64,000 nucleotides of DNA from Actinacidiphila glaucinigra (GTDB taxonomy: Bacteria > Actinomycetota > Actinomycetes > Streptomycetales > Streptomycetaceae), in assembly GCF_900188405.1 (NCBI RefSeq), contig NZ_FZOF01000033.1:1-64000 (forward strand). The letters are read 5' to 3'. The notes below the pieces were generated by a model. The model had not been told where the DNA came from. It saw only the letters and a program-made list of their open reading frames with translations, and made no database searches. The position numbers were made by a program, and so were the translations under genes. Shown here one piece after another: positions 16,740-24,484 of the stretch. Numbering within the stretch: position 1 is the stretch's first letter; every line of letters starts with the position of its first letter.

Positions 16740-17136
16740 TGGCCGGCTCCACCGAACCGGCGGACATGACGCTCGCCAGGCGGCTCGCATCCCGCGCACG
16801 GCAATGGCTCCGGCCGACCAACCCGACGCGGCCCGACGCTGCCCTGGCGAGGGATGCGGGAAGTGAGCCACCCGCGGGCACGCGGTCGGCTTTCCCGGAT
16901 TCCGCCCGCTCCGTACGCGGCTCACACGACTCGGCCCGCACTCACACCCGCTACCGCTTGCGGCGCTGCCGCACGATCGAGGGGCGGCCCGCCGAAGGAC
17001 GGCCTCGGGCCTCCGCGCTCCACGATGGACTCCACCGCCCAGCGAACCCGCAGGTCAGACGGCAAAGCCTCGCCGGAGCACGAGTGAACCCAGGCCGGAC
17101 GCCGCAGGCACCTCTACGCCGAAACTCACACGAAAG
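16740..17136. other. Intergenic stretch, no supported gene
   Basis: Both strands carry only low-complexity arginine/proline shadow frames without start signals or recognisable domains. Confidence 0.35.
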
Positions 17137-17334
17137 TCATCGATCGTACTGGTCGGTGTACTGCGGCCCGTCCGTCTCGACCTTGCATCCCTCACTGCCA
17201 TTCGGCTGGCCATGAGAGAGCACGAGAGCGTAAGACTGCGGAACGAAGTCGCAGCCCTTGCCGGACCACTGGGACGCAAGAAACGTCCAGCCGACGGCAG
17301 CAGCGGCGAGCGTGTATTTGGTCTTCACGTTCAT
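17137..17334 (-). CDS. Small putative exported peptide
   Basis: A peptide of 65 residues from an ATG at 17334: MNVKTKYTLAAAAVGWTFLA then SQWSGKGCDFVPQSYALVL, with a second cysteine near the end (SEGCKV). The charged start and the 13-residue hydrophobic stretch look like a short signal or membrane anchor. Two cysteines in the outside part could form a disulphide. A weak GAGG lies upstream. It resembles many unannotated small streptomycete secreted proteins; no family is recognised. A longer start at 17355 is possible. Confidence 0.45.
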   Translation of the reverse strand: MNVKTKYTLAAAAVGWTFLASQWSGKGCDFVPQSYALVLSHGQPNGSEGCKVETDGPQYTDQYDR

Positions 17335-17730
17335 ACCTGATCGCGCCTCGGTCACACCAGACCATCACAGCCTGGCTTGGGATTTATGCGTAATTATGAC
17401 CGGATTATGATCAAACGCGCGACCCGACCTTTCGAAGGCACGCACATACCGCAGGGCGGCCGACCATAGGCCTCGCCCGCCATCGGGCGGCCAAGGGCCT
17501 CGTGCCTCCTCCTGCCGATCACTCGGCCGAAGGAGGCGTTCATCGACATGAACCGCCCACGAGCTTGGGGTCACCACCGAGGATGCTTGCGAGTCGTGCT
17601 TACCCTCGTGGCCGTAGGCCGCCAGAGGAGCGCTTCGACTCCTTCAGCCACCCGTTAGGATCACCGGGAAGTGGGGCCAGGCCGTGCCGCACCACAAGCG
17701 GGCAGCCGCCCTTCCACATGAGGTGACTCG
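17335..17730. other. Intergenic stretch with an AT-rich patch
   Basis: No gene is supported. The patch around 17380-17415 (TTATGCGTAATTATGACC) is unusually AT-rich for this DNA and probably contains the promoter of the small minus-strand peptide or of the plus-strand gene at 17731. I saw no clear -35/-10 pair. Confidence 0.35.
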
Positions 17731-17949
17731 ATGACGTCAGTGCTGGTCTACGCGATTTACGCAATGGTCGCGGCGTTGTACGTCCATGCGCTGGTCGACT
17801 GCATCAGGACCCCAGCCGCACACGTTCGCATGCTGCCCAAGATCGGCTGGCTCGTCATCATGGTCCTGCTCCCCATTCTGGGCGCCATAGCCTGGCGGAA
17901 CCTGGGCAAGCGGTCCGCTCCGGTCGAGGCCCGGCCGTCTACAGCCTGA
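17731..17949 (+). CDS. Small membrane protein with PLDc_N (phospholipase D nuclease N-terminal) domain
   Basis: A protein of 72 residues with two transmembrane segments, VLVYAIYAMVAALYVHALVD and IGWLVIMVLLPILGAIAWRN. The D-C-I-R and PKIGWL..I.LLPILGAI.W pattern is the PLDc_N/YdjM-like motif found at the N-terminus of cardiolipin synthases and, as here, in free-standing streptomycete proteins. AGGTGA lies eight bases before the ATG. Its role is unknown; it is thought to be a membrane anchor or scaffold rather than an enzyme. Confidence 0.82.
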   Translation: MTSVLVYAIYAMVAALYVHALVDCIRTPAAHVRMLPKIGWLVIMVLLPILGAIAWRNLGKRSAPVEARPSTA

Positions 17950-18023
17950 GCTGGGTTACGCGCTACTGCCGCCAGTCCGCCACGATCTGTCCGGTCGATT
18001 CGCCCGCCGCCGGGCAACGACAT

Positions 18024-18932
18024 TCAGCCGGTTTCCGCTGTGCACATGTCCTGGCTGCCGATGGCAGCGAGCATCTCGAACTGCTGCGCCGTGCGGGATC
18101 CAGGCGGTGCCGAGTAGACCACGATCCGCAGGTCACTCCCGGGCACGGTGAGCGTGTCACAGTCCACCGTTACGGGGCCGAGATGCGGGTGGTGGACCGT
18201 TTTGCGGTCGGCGCTGTGGAACCCCACGACATGTGACTGCCACAGTTCCTCGAAGCGCCCGCTCACCTCGCGCAGGTCCGTGACCAGCCGGCGCAACTGC
18301 CGGTCACCCGGGTAGCGGACGGTCGAGGAGCGCAGGTCGGAGACGACGGCCGTCTCGAAGCACGCCAGCTGGTCCGGTTCGTGGGTGACCCGGCTGGGAA
18401 GCCCGGCGAAGTGCCGCCAGGCGATGCTGCGTTCACGGCCGCGGAGGCCCGATGAGTCACCGGCCAGGGCAGCCCACAGCGGGTTCCACGAGATGGTGTT
18501 CCAGCAGGCGTCGTGGACGGCGATCGGGTTGCGGCCCAGCTGGTCCAGCAGGCGCTGCACGCTTGACGGGATGGACGGGGAGATCTGCCGGTCCGCCGGG
18601 GGCGCCTGCCCGGCGAGCAGGAACAAATGATCCCGTTCCGCCCAGGTGAGCCGTAGAGCGCGGGCCAGAGCGTGCAGAACCTGCGGCGACGGAGTGGTGG
18701 CCCGCCCCCGCTCGAGCCGTACGACGTAGTCGACGGACAACCCGGCAAGCTGAGCCAGCTCCTCCCGCCGCAGGCCGGGCGCGCGCCGGATACCGGAGGC
18801 CGACCCTGCGGGCAGCCCGGCCCCTGCGGGACCGGTCCGGTCCCGCCAGTGCCGCAGCGCACGTCCCAGGTCGCCGTGGCGCGAGTCCGTTTCGGAGGCG
18901 TCGGCCGGAGGGCGGTGCGGTGGTCGGATCAT
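18024..18932 (-). CDS. XRE-family regulator with MmyB-like domain
   Basis: A protein of 302 residues. The helix-turn-helix region includes GDLGRALRHWRDRTGPAGAG and GLRREELAQLAGLSVDYVVR followed by LERGRATTPSPQVLHALARA, the classic signature of this streptomycete subgroup. The C-terminal MmyB-like ligand domain starts around PSSVQRLLDQLGRNPIAVHD and ends VVYSAPPGSRTAQQFEMLAA. The ATG at 18932 is favoured because GATACT ends six bases upstream. It is transcribed divergently from the SDR gene at 19053, its probable target, with 120 bp between starts. Confidence 0.92.
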   Translation of the reverse strand: MIRPPHRPPADASETDSRHGDLGRALRHWRDRTGPAGAGLPAGSASGIRRAPGLRREELAQLAGLSVDYVVRLERGRATTPSPQVLHALARALRLTWAERDHLFLLAGQAPPADRQISPSIPSSVQRLLDQLGRNPIAVHDACWNTISWNPLWAALAGDSSGLRGRERSIAWRHFAGLPSRVTHEPDQLACFETAVVSDLRSSTVRYPGDRQLRRLVTDLREVSGRFEELWQSHVVGFHSADRKTVHHPHLGPVTVDCDTLTVPGSDLRIVVYSAPPGSRTAQQFEMLAAIGSQDMCTAETG

Positions 18933-18938
18933 CCGTCC

Positions 18939-18944
18939 AGTATC
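18939..18944 (-). promoter_or_regulatory. GATACT -10 box, leaderless start
   Basis: On the minus strand GATACT is followed by six bases and the ATG of the XRE regulator at 18932. Confidence 0.45.
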
Positions 18945-19052
18945 GGCGACCCCCGTGTGATCCAGCCTGGTACTGCTGGTCCCCCCGCACGCCCGTCCCC
19001 GCGCCGAGCAGGGCTCTGCCCCGGCCCGCGGGCCGGGACGAGTGTGGACGCC

Positions 19053-19751
19053 ATGACCATCACCGTGATCACCGGGGCCAACAAGGGCCTCGGCTACGAG
19101 ACAGCCCGCCGACTGATCGAGCAGGGACACACCGTGTACGCGGGAGCCCGCGACAGCGCCCGTGGAGAGCAGGCCGCCACACAGCTGGGCGCCCGCCCAC
19201 TGCTGATCGACGTCACCGACCCGGCGTCGGTACACGCAGCGGCCGAGGCAGTACGGGCCGAATCCGGCCACGTGGACCTGCTGGTGAACAACGCCGGCAT
19301 CACCGGCCGTCCCACCACCGCGGCCGAGCCTGAAGCCGAGCTGATGCGCCGGATATACGACACCAACGTCTTCGGGCCGGTTCGGACCATCCACGCATTC
19401 CTGCCACTGCTGTCGCGGCCCGGCGCGACCGTCGTCAACGTGAGCAGCGGGCTCGGTTCCCTCGCAGTCGCCGCCGACCCGGCACTGCGCGCCTCGGTGC
19501 CGGGCTGGGCGCCGTTCCCCGCGTACGCCTCGTCCAAGGCGGCGCTCAACATGCTGACCGTCCTCTACGCCCAGACCTTCTCGCACCTGGCGTTCCGCGC
19601 CGTCGACCCCGGCTACACCGCTACCGACCTCAACGGACACCGCGGAATCCGGACCGTGGAAGCAGGAGCGCAGACAATCGTCGAAGTGGCTCTGGGCGAA
19701 CGAGCCGCTGGCACCCTGTTCGCCGGCGCGGACGGTGAGCTGCCCTGGTGA
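19053..19751 (+). CDS. SDR-family oxidoreductase
   Basis: A 232-residue classical short-chain dehydrogenase. TGANKGLG (residues 7-14) binds the nucleotide, DVTDPASV the adenine, then LLVNNAGITG and the active-site Ser (VVNVSSGLG) and YASSK. The TGANKGLGYE start is that of the carbonyl-reductase-like group, which reduces ketones, aldehydes or quinones with NADPH. Divergent from an MmyB-type regulator, so probably induced when that regulator binds its ligand. The region between the two starts contains the symmetrical CCAG-C-CTGG at 18962-18970. The substrate is unknown. Confidence 0.93.
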   Translation: MTITVITGANKGLGYETARRLIEQGHTVYAGARDSARGEQAATQLGARPLLIDVTDPASVHAAAEAVRAESGHVDLLVNNAGITGRPTTAAEPEAELMRRIYDTNVFGPVRTIHAFLPLLSRPGATVVNVSSGLGSLAVAADPALRASVPGWAPFPAYASSKAALNMLTVLYAQTFSHLAFRAVDPGYTATDLNGHRGIRTVEAGAQTIVEVALGERAAGTLFAGADGELPW

Positions 19752-19861
19752 CACTGGCGCCACCGATCAGTTGACCTCAGACGAGTGTCGTCAAGCGGTG
19801 CACATTCAGTAGTAGCCGTCCGGGTGGCCTGGCGCGCCAGGCAGGGCGCCGGGCCCCTCCC

Positions 19862-19998
19862 GAACTGCCACCAGAGCTGCAGGAGAGGGTGAGGCCGGCG
19901 GTAACAACGCCGATGTCCTGGTGGAGGAAGCCGGTGAAGGAGCGGATCGGCCTCGGGTCGCAGCGTTCGGTCTTCCGGATCCACTCACGGCAGGTTGC
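19862..19998 (-). pseudogene. ISL3-family transposase scar (C-terminal fragment)
   Basis: In one minus-strand frame the stretch reads REWIRKTERCDPRPIRSFTG, then FLHQDIGVVTAGLTLSCSSG. It matches the end of the catalytic domain of streptomycete ISL3 transposases (..W...........RSF..GL..D..AVTAGLTLP.SSG..EG), but breaks off just before the expected VEGHVNRIK and is not open upstream. It is a small relic of a transposition or recombination event between the SDR and the amidohydrolase genes. Residue-level recognition is from memory of the family. Confidence 0.6.
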
Positions 19999-20203
19999 CG
20001 CGGCGGTGACGTGTCCCCTGCGGCCTTGCGCTGGTGGGGCCGGGCAGGCGCTGCTCGAGGGCGTCGATCCCGCGTGCCGCGAGGCCGGTGGTGCCGTGGA
20101 GGAGGGGCGACTCCCCCGCCGGTGGGGCGAGTTAACCTGACGCCGCGTGACGCCGTAGCGTCCCGCGCCTGCCCATCAAGCGCACTCGTTCGGGAGGGGC
20201 CTC

Positions 20204-21505
20204 GTGCCCAAAGCAACGGCGATCGTCAACGCGAGGGTCTTCGACGGCACCCGACTGCGGGACTGGACGTCTGTCCGGTTCGCCGACGGCACCATCACCG
20301 ACTGCGCCACCGGTCCCACCGCCCACGACGGCGACGAGGTGATCGACGCGGAAGGCGGCACCATCCTTCCGGGGCTCATCGATTCGCACATCCATCTGGT
20401 GCCCGGCGCTCTGGCGCAGGGGCTCACTTTCGGCGTGACCACCGCACTGGACATGTTCAGCCCGCCCGACGTGATGGCTGTGGCCAAGGAACAAGCCGGC
20501 GCTCGGCCGGACGTGGCAGACGTGCGTTCCGCCGGGATTGGTGCCACGGCACCGGGCGGGCATCCCTCCGCGATGTACGCCCCGTTCCCGACCCTGACCG
20601 GCCCGGAGCAGGCCGAGCAGTTCGTCGCGGACCGGGTCGCCGAAGGCTCGGACTTCGTGAAGATCTTCGGCCCCTCGGGTACAGCGGGTCCATGGGCGAT
20701 GCCGTCGTTGAACCCCGCCACGATCGCCGCCTTGACCGAGGCGGCACATCGTCGCGGACTCGTGGTCGTCGCGCACGTCAACTCCCTGGCCGGGCTGCGC
20801 GAGGTCGTGTCGGCGGGCGTCGACGTCATCGCGCATGTGCCCGTGGACGGCGAACTGGACAGGTCCCTGGCCGAGCGGATCGCCGAGGCCGGAATCGCGG
20901 TCGGCCCGACGCTGGCAACCACCGAGAACGTCTTGGGCGAACCGGGCGGCGCCGCTGTGGCCGCGGACCCGCGACTCGCCGGGATGCTCGGTGACGCACA
21001 GATGCGGAGGCTGACCTCCGGCGCATCGGCGCAGCATGGGCGGAAGACGCCGCCCTATTCCCGTGCCGAGGAGAACGTCGGCCGCCTGGTCGACGCGGGC
21101 GTCGCGATCCTGGCCGGCACCGACGCCCCGAACCCGGGAACCGTGTTCGGGGCAAGTCTGCACCGGGAGCTGGAACTGCTCGGCCGCTGCGGCATGACGC
21201 CCGCTCAGGCACTGAACGCCGCGACCGCCGCTCCGGCACGTGTGTTCAACCTCGCCGACCGCGGGCAGGTCGCACCTGGTCAGCGCGCGGATCTCGTCCT
21301 CGTGTCCGGCGACCCGCTGACCGACATCACCGCGACGCGGGCCGTCGAACGGATCTGGCGGGCAGGCGTCCCCTGTGACCGGCGTGCGTTCGTCGCCAAC
21401 GCCGCCGAGGCGCAGGAACTCGACGCCTTCGACGCCCGTGTCGCCAGGGTCGTGGCAGCCGTCCGCGAGCGCCGGTACGGCTTCGGCCAGTCCAAGGCCG
21501 ACTAG
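20204..21505 (+). CDS. Metal-dependent amidohydrolase
   Basis: A 433-residue, GTG-started protein with GGGAGGGG upstream. The amidohydrolase-superfamily ligands appear in order: GLIDSHIHLVPG (HxH), DFVKIFGPSG (bridging-lysine position), VVVAHVNSLAG and DVIAHVPVDG (His ligands) and AILAGTDAPNPGT (final Asp). The C-terminal beta-sandwich return, GQVAPGQRADLVLVSGDPL, completes a typical imidazolonepropionase/prolidase-like enzyme. It hydrolyses amide, ester or ring C-N bonds of unknown small substrates in the cytosol. The LLM oxidoreductase gene follows after 98 bp on the same strand, so a joint catabolic role is possible. Confidence 0.9.
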   Translation: MPKATAIVNARVFDGTRLRDWTSVRFADGTITDCATGPTAHDGDEVIDAEGGTILPGLIDSHIHLVPGALAQGLTFGVTTALDMFSPPDVMAVAKEQAGARPDVADVRSAGIGATAPGGHPSAMYAPFPTLTGPEQAEQFVADRVAEGSDFVKIFGPSGTAGPWAMPSLNPATIAALTEAAHRRGLVVVAHVNSLAGLREVVSAGVDVIAHVPVDGELDRSLAERIAEAGIAVGPTLATTENVLGEPGGAAVAADPRLAGMLGDAQMRRLTSGASAQHGRKTPPYSRAEENVGRLVDAGVAILAGTDAPNPGTVFGASLHRELELLGRCGMTPAQALNAATAAPARVFNLADRGQVAPGQRADLVLVSGDPLTDITATRAVERIWRAGVPCDRRAFVANAAEAQELDAFDARVARVVAAVRERRYGFGQSKAD

Positions 21506-21603
21506 GGAGCGGCACAGTCCGGCGTCCGGCAGCGGCCCGGCATGAAGCCGCCTGCCTCCGAATGCGATTGCCCCGTCAGCGGCCGGCTGGGCATCCTGCT
21601 GGG

Positions 21604-22467
21604 ATGCGATTCTCGATCAACATCCCCAACTTCGGTGACTTCGCCGACCCACGCAACGTCGCTACCGTGGCCGCTGCCGCCGAACAGGCCGGCTGGGACG
21701 GGCTCTTCGTCTGGGACCACGTATTGCACCGGCGGCACCAGGGGCGTCCCTTCGGGGACCCCTGGATGCTGCTGACCGCCGCCTCGCTGGCGACCTCACG
21801 AATCCGGCTGGGCGCTCTGCTGACGCCGGTGCCCCGTTACCGTCCCCAGCAGCTGGCCCGCCAGGTGGCCACCCTGGATCACCTCAGTGGCGGCCGGGTG
21901 ATTTTCGCCGCGGGCCTGGGCGGTCCGATCGAGGACGAATACGGCAGCTTCGGCGACGCCGCCGAGCCACGCCTTCTTGCCGAACGTCTCGACGAGGGGC
22001 TGGAGGTGTTGAGGCGCTTCTGGACCGGGGAGCCGGTGAACCACCGCGGCCGGCACTACGAGGTCCGTGACGTGACGCTGCTGCCTGCCACGGTGCAGCA
22101 GCCCGGTCCACCGGTGTGGATCGGCGGCTTCTGGCCGCACCGGGCGCCCATGCGGCGGGCAGCACGGTGGGACGGCGCTGTGCCCCTGTTCGAGACGGCC
22201 CGGCATGGGCATGTGCCGGATGTGGAAGAGGTGCACGAGCTGGTCGGCTACGTGCGGAAACACCGTACAGACGAGGCCGAGCGGCCCTTTGAGTTCGTGC
22301 TCGGCGGTGCCACGTCCCCGGACCCGGCGAAGGCCAGGGACGTGATCGGTCCGCTGCATGACGCCGGCGTCACCTGGTGGGACGAGCGACAGGTCCAGAG
22401 CGATCCGGGCCTGGACCGGCTCCTTCCGGTGCTGCGCCGCATCGAAGCGGGGCCACCGGTGATCTAG
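21604..22467 (+). CDS. LLM-class flavin-dependent oxidoreductase
   Basis: A 287-residue luciferase-like TIM barrel. Recognisable elements are MRFSINIPNFGDFADPRNVA, the strand-2 motif GWDGLFVWDHVL, IRLGALLTPVPRYRPQQLAR, QVATLDHLSGGRVIFAAGLG and GPPVWIGGFWPHRAPMRRAA. Enzymes of this type use F420 or FMN to oxidise or reduce small organics; the cofactor cannot be decided by eye. It follows the amidohydrolase on the same strand. There are two further LLM genes in the window (47326-48225 and 61830-62699), in other subgroups. Confidence 0.92.
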   Translation: MRFSINIPNFGDFADPRNVATVAAAAEQAGWDGLFVWDHVLHRRHQGRPFGDPWMLLTAASLATSRIRLGALLTPVPRYRPQQLARQVATLDHLSGGRVIFAAGLGGPIEDEYGSFGDAAEPRLLAERLDEGLEVLRRFWTGEPVNHRGRHYEVRDVTLLPATVQQPGPPVWIGGFWPHRAPMRRAARWDGAVPLFETARHGHVPDVEEVHELVGYVRKHRTDEAERPFEFVLGGATSPDPAKARDVIGPLHDAGVTWWDERQVQSDPGLDRLLPVLRRIEAGPPVI

Positions 22468-22712
22468 CATCGCCATCCGGCTCGGTTTTGCGCGGTAGAA
22501 CGATGCGCGCCAGGTCGCCTGCCTGGTCGGCGTGATCATTCCGCTGCTTCGGGTCCTCCCACCCGGGAAGCGTCACGCGCCCCTCGCCGCCACCTGATCT
22601 GCGGCCGCACACCGGCGAAGACGCCACCGCATCGTGATCCGTAGAGTACGGGCCGATACGACGCCGGCCTGCCGCGGAGAGCCGAGCCGGGCGCGCACAA
22701 CGGAGGACCGCT

Positions 22713-23312
22713 TTGACCGACTACCTGTCCGCAGTCATGGCGATGCTCGGCCCCGCCCAGAACCGCTTTGCAGACCCTGCCGCATGGGACCGTCTCCACG
22801 CGGATCTCGGCATAAAACTGCCGTCCGACTACCGGATCCTGATCGACGCGTACGCCCCGATCCAGCTCAACAGCCACCTGTACCTCCATCACCCGGCAAC
22901 CGAGGAATGGAACCTGGGCCAGGAGATCCGGGCAACCGTCCAAGCATGGTCCGAAGTGCCGTGGGACAAGCTCGACCTCGACGCGGACGAAGACCCGCGC
23001 CGGCTGTTCGGACTCGCCGAGCTCAGCTTCGGCACCCCCAACGGACTGTGGCCGATCGCAGGCACCGACCGCGGTGAGACGATCTTCCTCATCGTCACCA
23101 CCAGTACCCCCAGGCTCGTGGTGAGCTATCACGAAACCTGGGCAGAGCACCGCATCAGCTTCGCCGAATGGCTCTACCGCTATCTCATCGGCGAAGACAT
23201 GACCGGCCCCAACAGCGCGGCCTTCTATCCCGGGCCCGTGCAACTCCAACATCTGCCGATGTCCGCCGATGAACGCCCCGAGCCCTGGTACGGCCCCGAA
23301 CGCGGCATGTGA
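22713..23312 (+). CDS. SMI1/KNR4 (SUKH)-family protein, immunity-like
   Basis: A protein of 199 residues from a TTG start with GGAGGACC directly upstream, which decides this unusual start codon. The SUKH pattern is visible: AAWDRLHADLGIKLPSDYRI then LIDAYAP, later LFGLAELSFGTPNGLWPIAG and RGETIFLIVTTSTPRLVVSY, and ending ISFAEWLYRYLIG. Such proteins are widespread as immunity proteins against nuclease and other polymorphic toxins, but many are orphans. No toxin gene is adjacent. It is monocistronic, followed by the AraC gene after about 100 bp. Confidence 0.82.
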   Translation: MTDYLSAVMAMLGPAQNRFADPAAWDRLHADLGIKLPSDYRILIDAYAPIQLNSHLYLHHPATEEWNLGQEIRATVQAWSEVPWDKLDLDADEDPRRLFGLAELSFGTPNGLWPIAGTDRGETIFLIVTTSTPRLVVSYHETWAEHRISFAEWLYRYLIGEDMTGPNSAAFYPGPVQLQHLPMSADERPEPWYGPERGM

Positions 23313-23411
23313 AAAACGAACCCGGACTCAGGATCGGAGATCACCAGCTCTACCCGAGGATCGGTTTCCCGGTACACAATCGCGGCCGGGACACCCATAT
23401 ACACTTTCCAC

Positions 23412-24401
23412 GTGACCATGCCAGACATCTCGGCCGTCAACTCGGCGTCCAACTCCAGTTCACCTCGACTGCACATCCAGGTTGCGCTGGCTCACGCAAA
23501 ACGCGACGAGTTGCTGCGCCAGCGATGGCAGAACCTCAACAACGCCCGACCCTGGCATGCGCACTCATTGCGAGTTCCCAAACAGTACACGACAGGCCAT
23601 TACCGGTGCTGGTTGGATTCCTCCACGATCGGGGACATCGCGGTAAGTGAACAATACGGCGACGCGGTGGAAGGCGTCATAGGCATGAAGCGGGCCACGG
23701 AGCGACGCACAGTGGTTCACATCGTGCAAAGCGGCGGGCTGAGTCTCACCGAGGCAGGCCGAACCGTTCAGGTCCCACCGGGCACGCTGTGCGCACGGGA
23801 CGCACAGGTACCCAGGGAGTTTTCGTACCGGCCCGGCACACGCGCGCAAGTACTGCTGCTGCCCTCCGAAACACTGGCCGACACAGAACTCGATCGGTTG
23901 CCGACGCTCACGCTCATCTCCCAGAAAGCACCCGAAGCGCGACTGCTGCTGGGGCAACTTCATCTGATCCGCAAAACGCGGAATGATTTGAGTCCGGCAG
24001 GTGTCCGCGCCGCTCAGCGGTCTGTGCTGCAATTGCTTGCCGGAGCGCTGATGGCCCGCGGGGTTTCCGCGGATTCCGTCTTCCGCCCTTCGCTTCGCAC
24101 GGCTGCCCGCAACTGCGTGGAGGCCCGCCTCCTGGACCCCCAGCTGTCCCCGGCCGAGATAGCGAGGACGCTGTCGGTTTCCGTTCGCACATTGCACCGG
24201 GCGTTTGCAGAAGTCGATGAATCCCTGATGGCATATGTACGGCGGCGCCGCCTGGAGCGGGCACGCGAGGAACTCATCGCGCTTGACGGGAGGTACACCG
24301 TGTCCGCCCTGGCGGCTCGATGGCACTTCGCCGATGTGAGTCACTTCAGCCGGGCCTTCAAGCGGCAGTTCGGCGAGACACCGAGTTCGCTCGCGCACTG
24401 A
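23412..24401 (+). CDS. AraC-family regulator with N-terminal AraC-binding-like domain
   Basis: A 329-residue protein (GTG 23412; an in-frame ATG lies six bases later). Residues 60-180 form a cupin-like sensing domain (VVHIVQSGGLSLTEAGRTVQ, then VPPGTLCARDAQVPREF), as in the regulators of the NitR/feruloyl group. The last 100 residues hold both AraC helix-turn-helices: LDPQLSPAEIARTLSVSVRT, LHRAFAEVDESLMAYVRRRR, then YTVSALAARWHFADVSHFSR with AFKRQFGETPSSLA. No obvious target gene is adjacent; upstream is an SMI1-like gene and downstream a strong terminator. Confidence 0.92.
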   Translation: MTMPDISAVNSASNSSSPRLHIQVALAHAKRDELLRQRWQNLNNARPWHAHSLRVPKQYTTGHYRCWLDSSTIGDIAVSEQYGDAVEGVIGMKRATERRTVVHIVQSGGLSLTEAGRTVQVPPGTLCARDAQVPREFSYRPGTRAQVLLLPSETLADTELDRLPTLTLISQKAPEARLLLGQLHLIRKTRNDLSPAGVRAAQRSVLQLLAGALMARGVSADSVFRPSLRTAARNCVEARLLDPQLSPAEIARTLSVSVRTLHRAFAEVDESLMAYVRRRRLERAREELIALDGRYTVSALAARWHFADVSHFSRAFKRQFGETPSSLAH

Positions 24402-24423
24402 AGGCGGGACGGCGCGGGTCCTT

Positions 24424-24469
24424 CCGCTCCGCGTCCTGCCGGATCAGGCTTCGGCAGGACGCGGAGCGG
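24424..24469. terminator. Perfect 18-bp hairpin, bidirectional terminator
   Basis: CCGCTCCGCGTCCTGCCG (24424-24441), a 10-base loop, then its exact reverse complement (24452-24469). It lies between the ends of the convergent AraC gene and the beta-propeller gene, 22 and 15 bp from their stop codons. Confidence 0.9.
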
Positions 24470-24484
24470 TGGGCCGGGCGCGGT

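Noticed and set aside
23225..23476. Minus-strand 83-codon frame (contains VTWKVYMGVPAAIVYRETDP)
   Set aside because: Protein-like in part, but overlaps the ends of two well-supported plus-strand genes and lacks a ribosome site. Kept only as a remote possibility.
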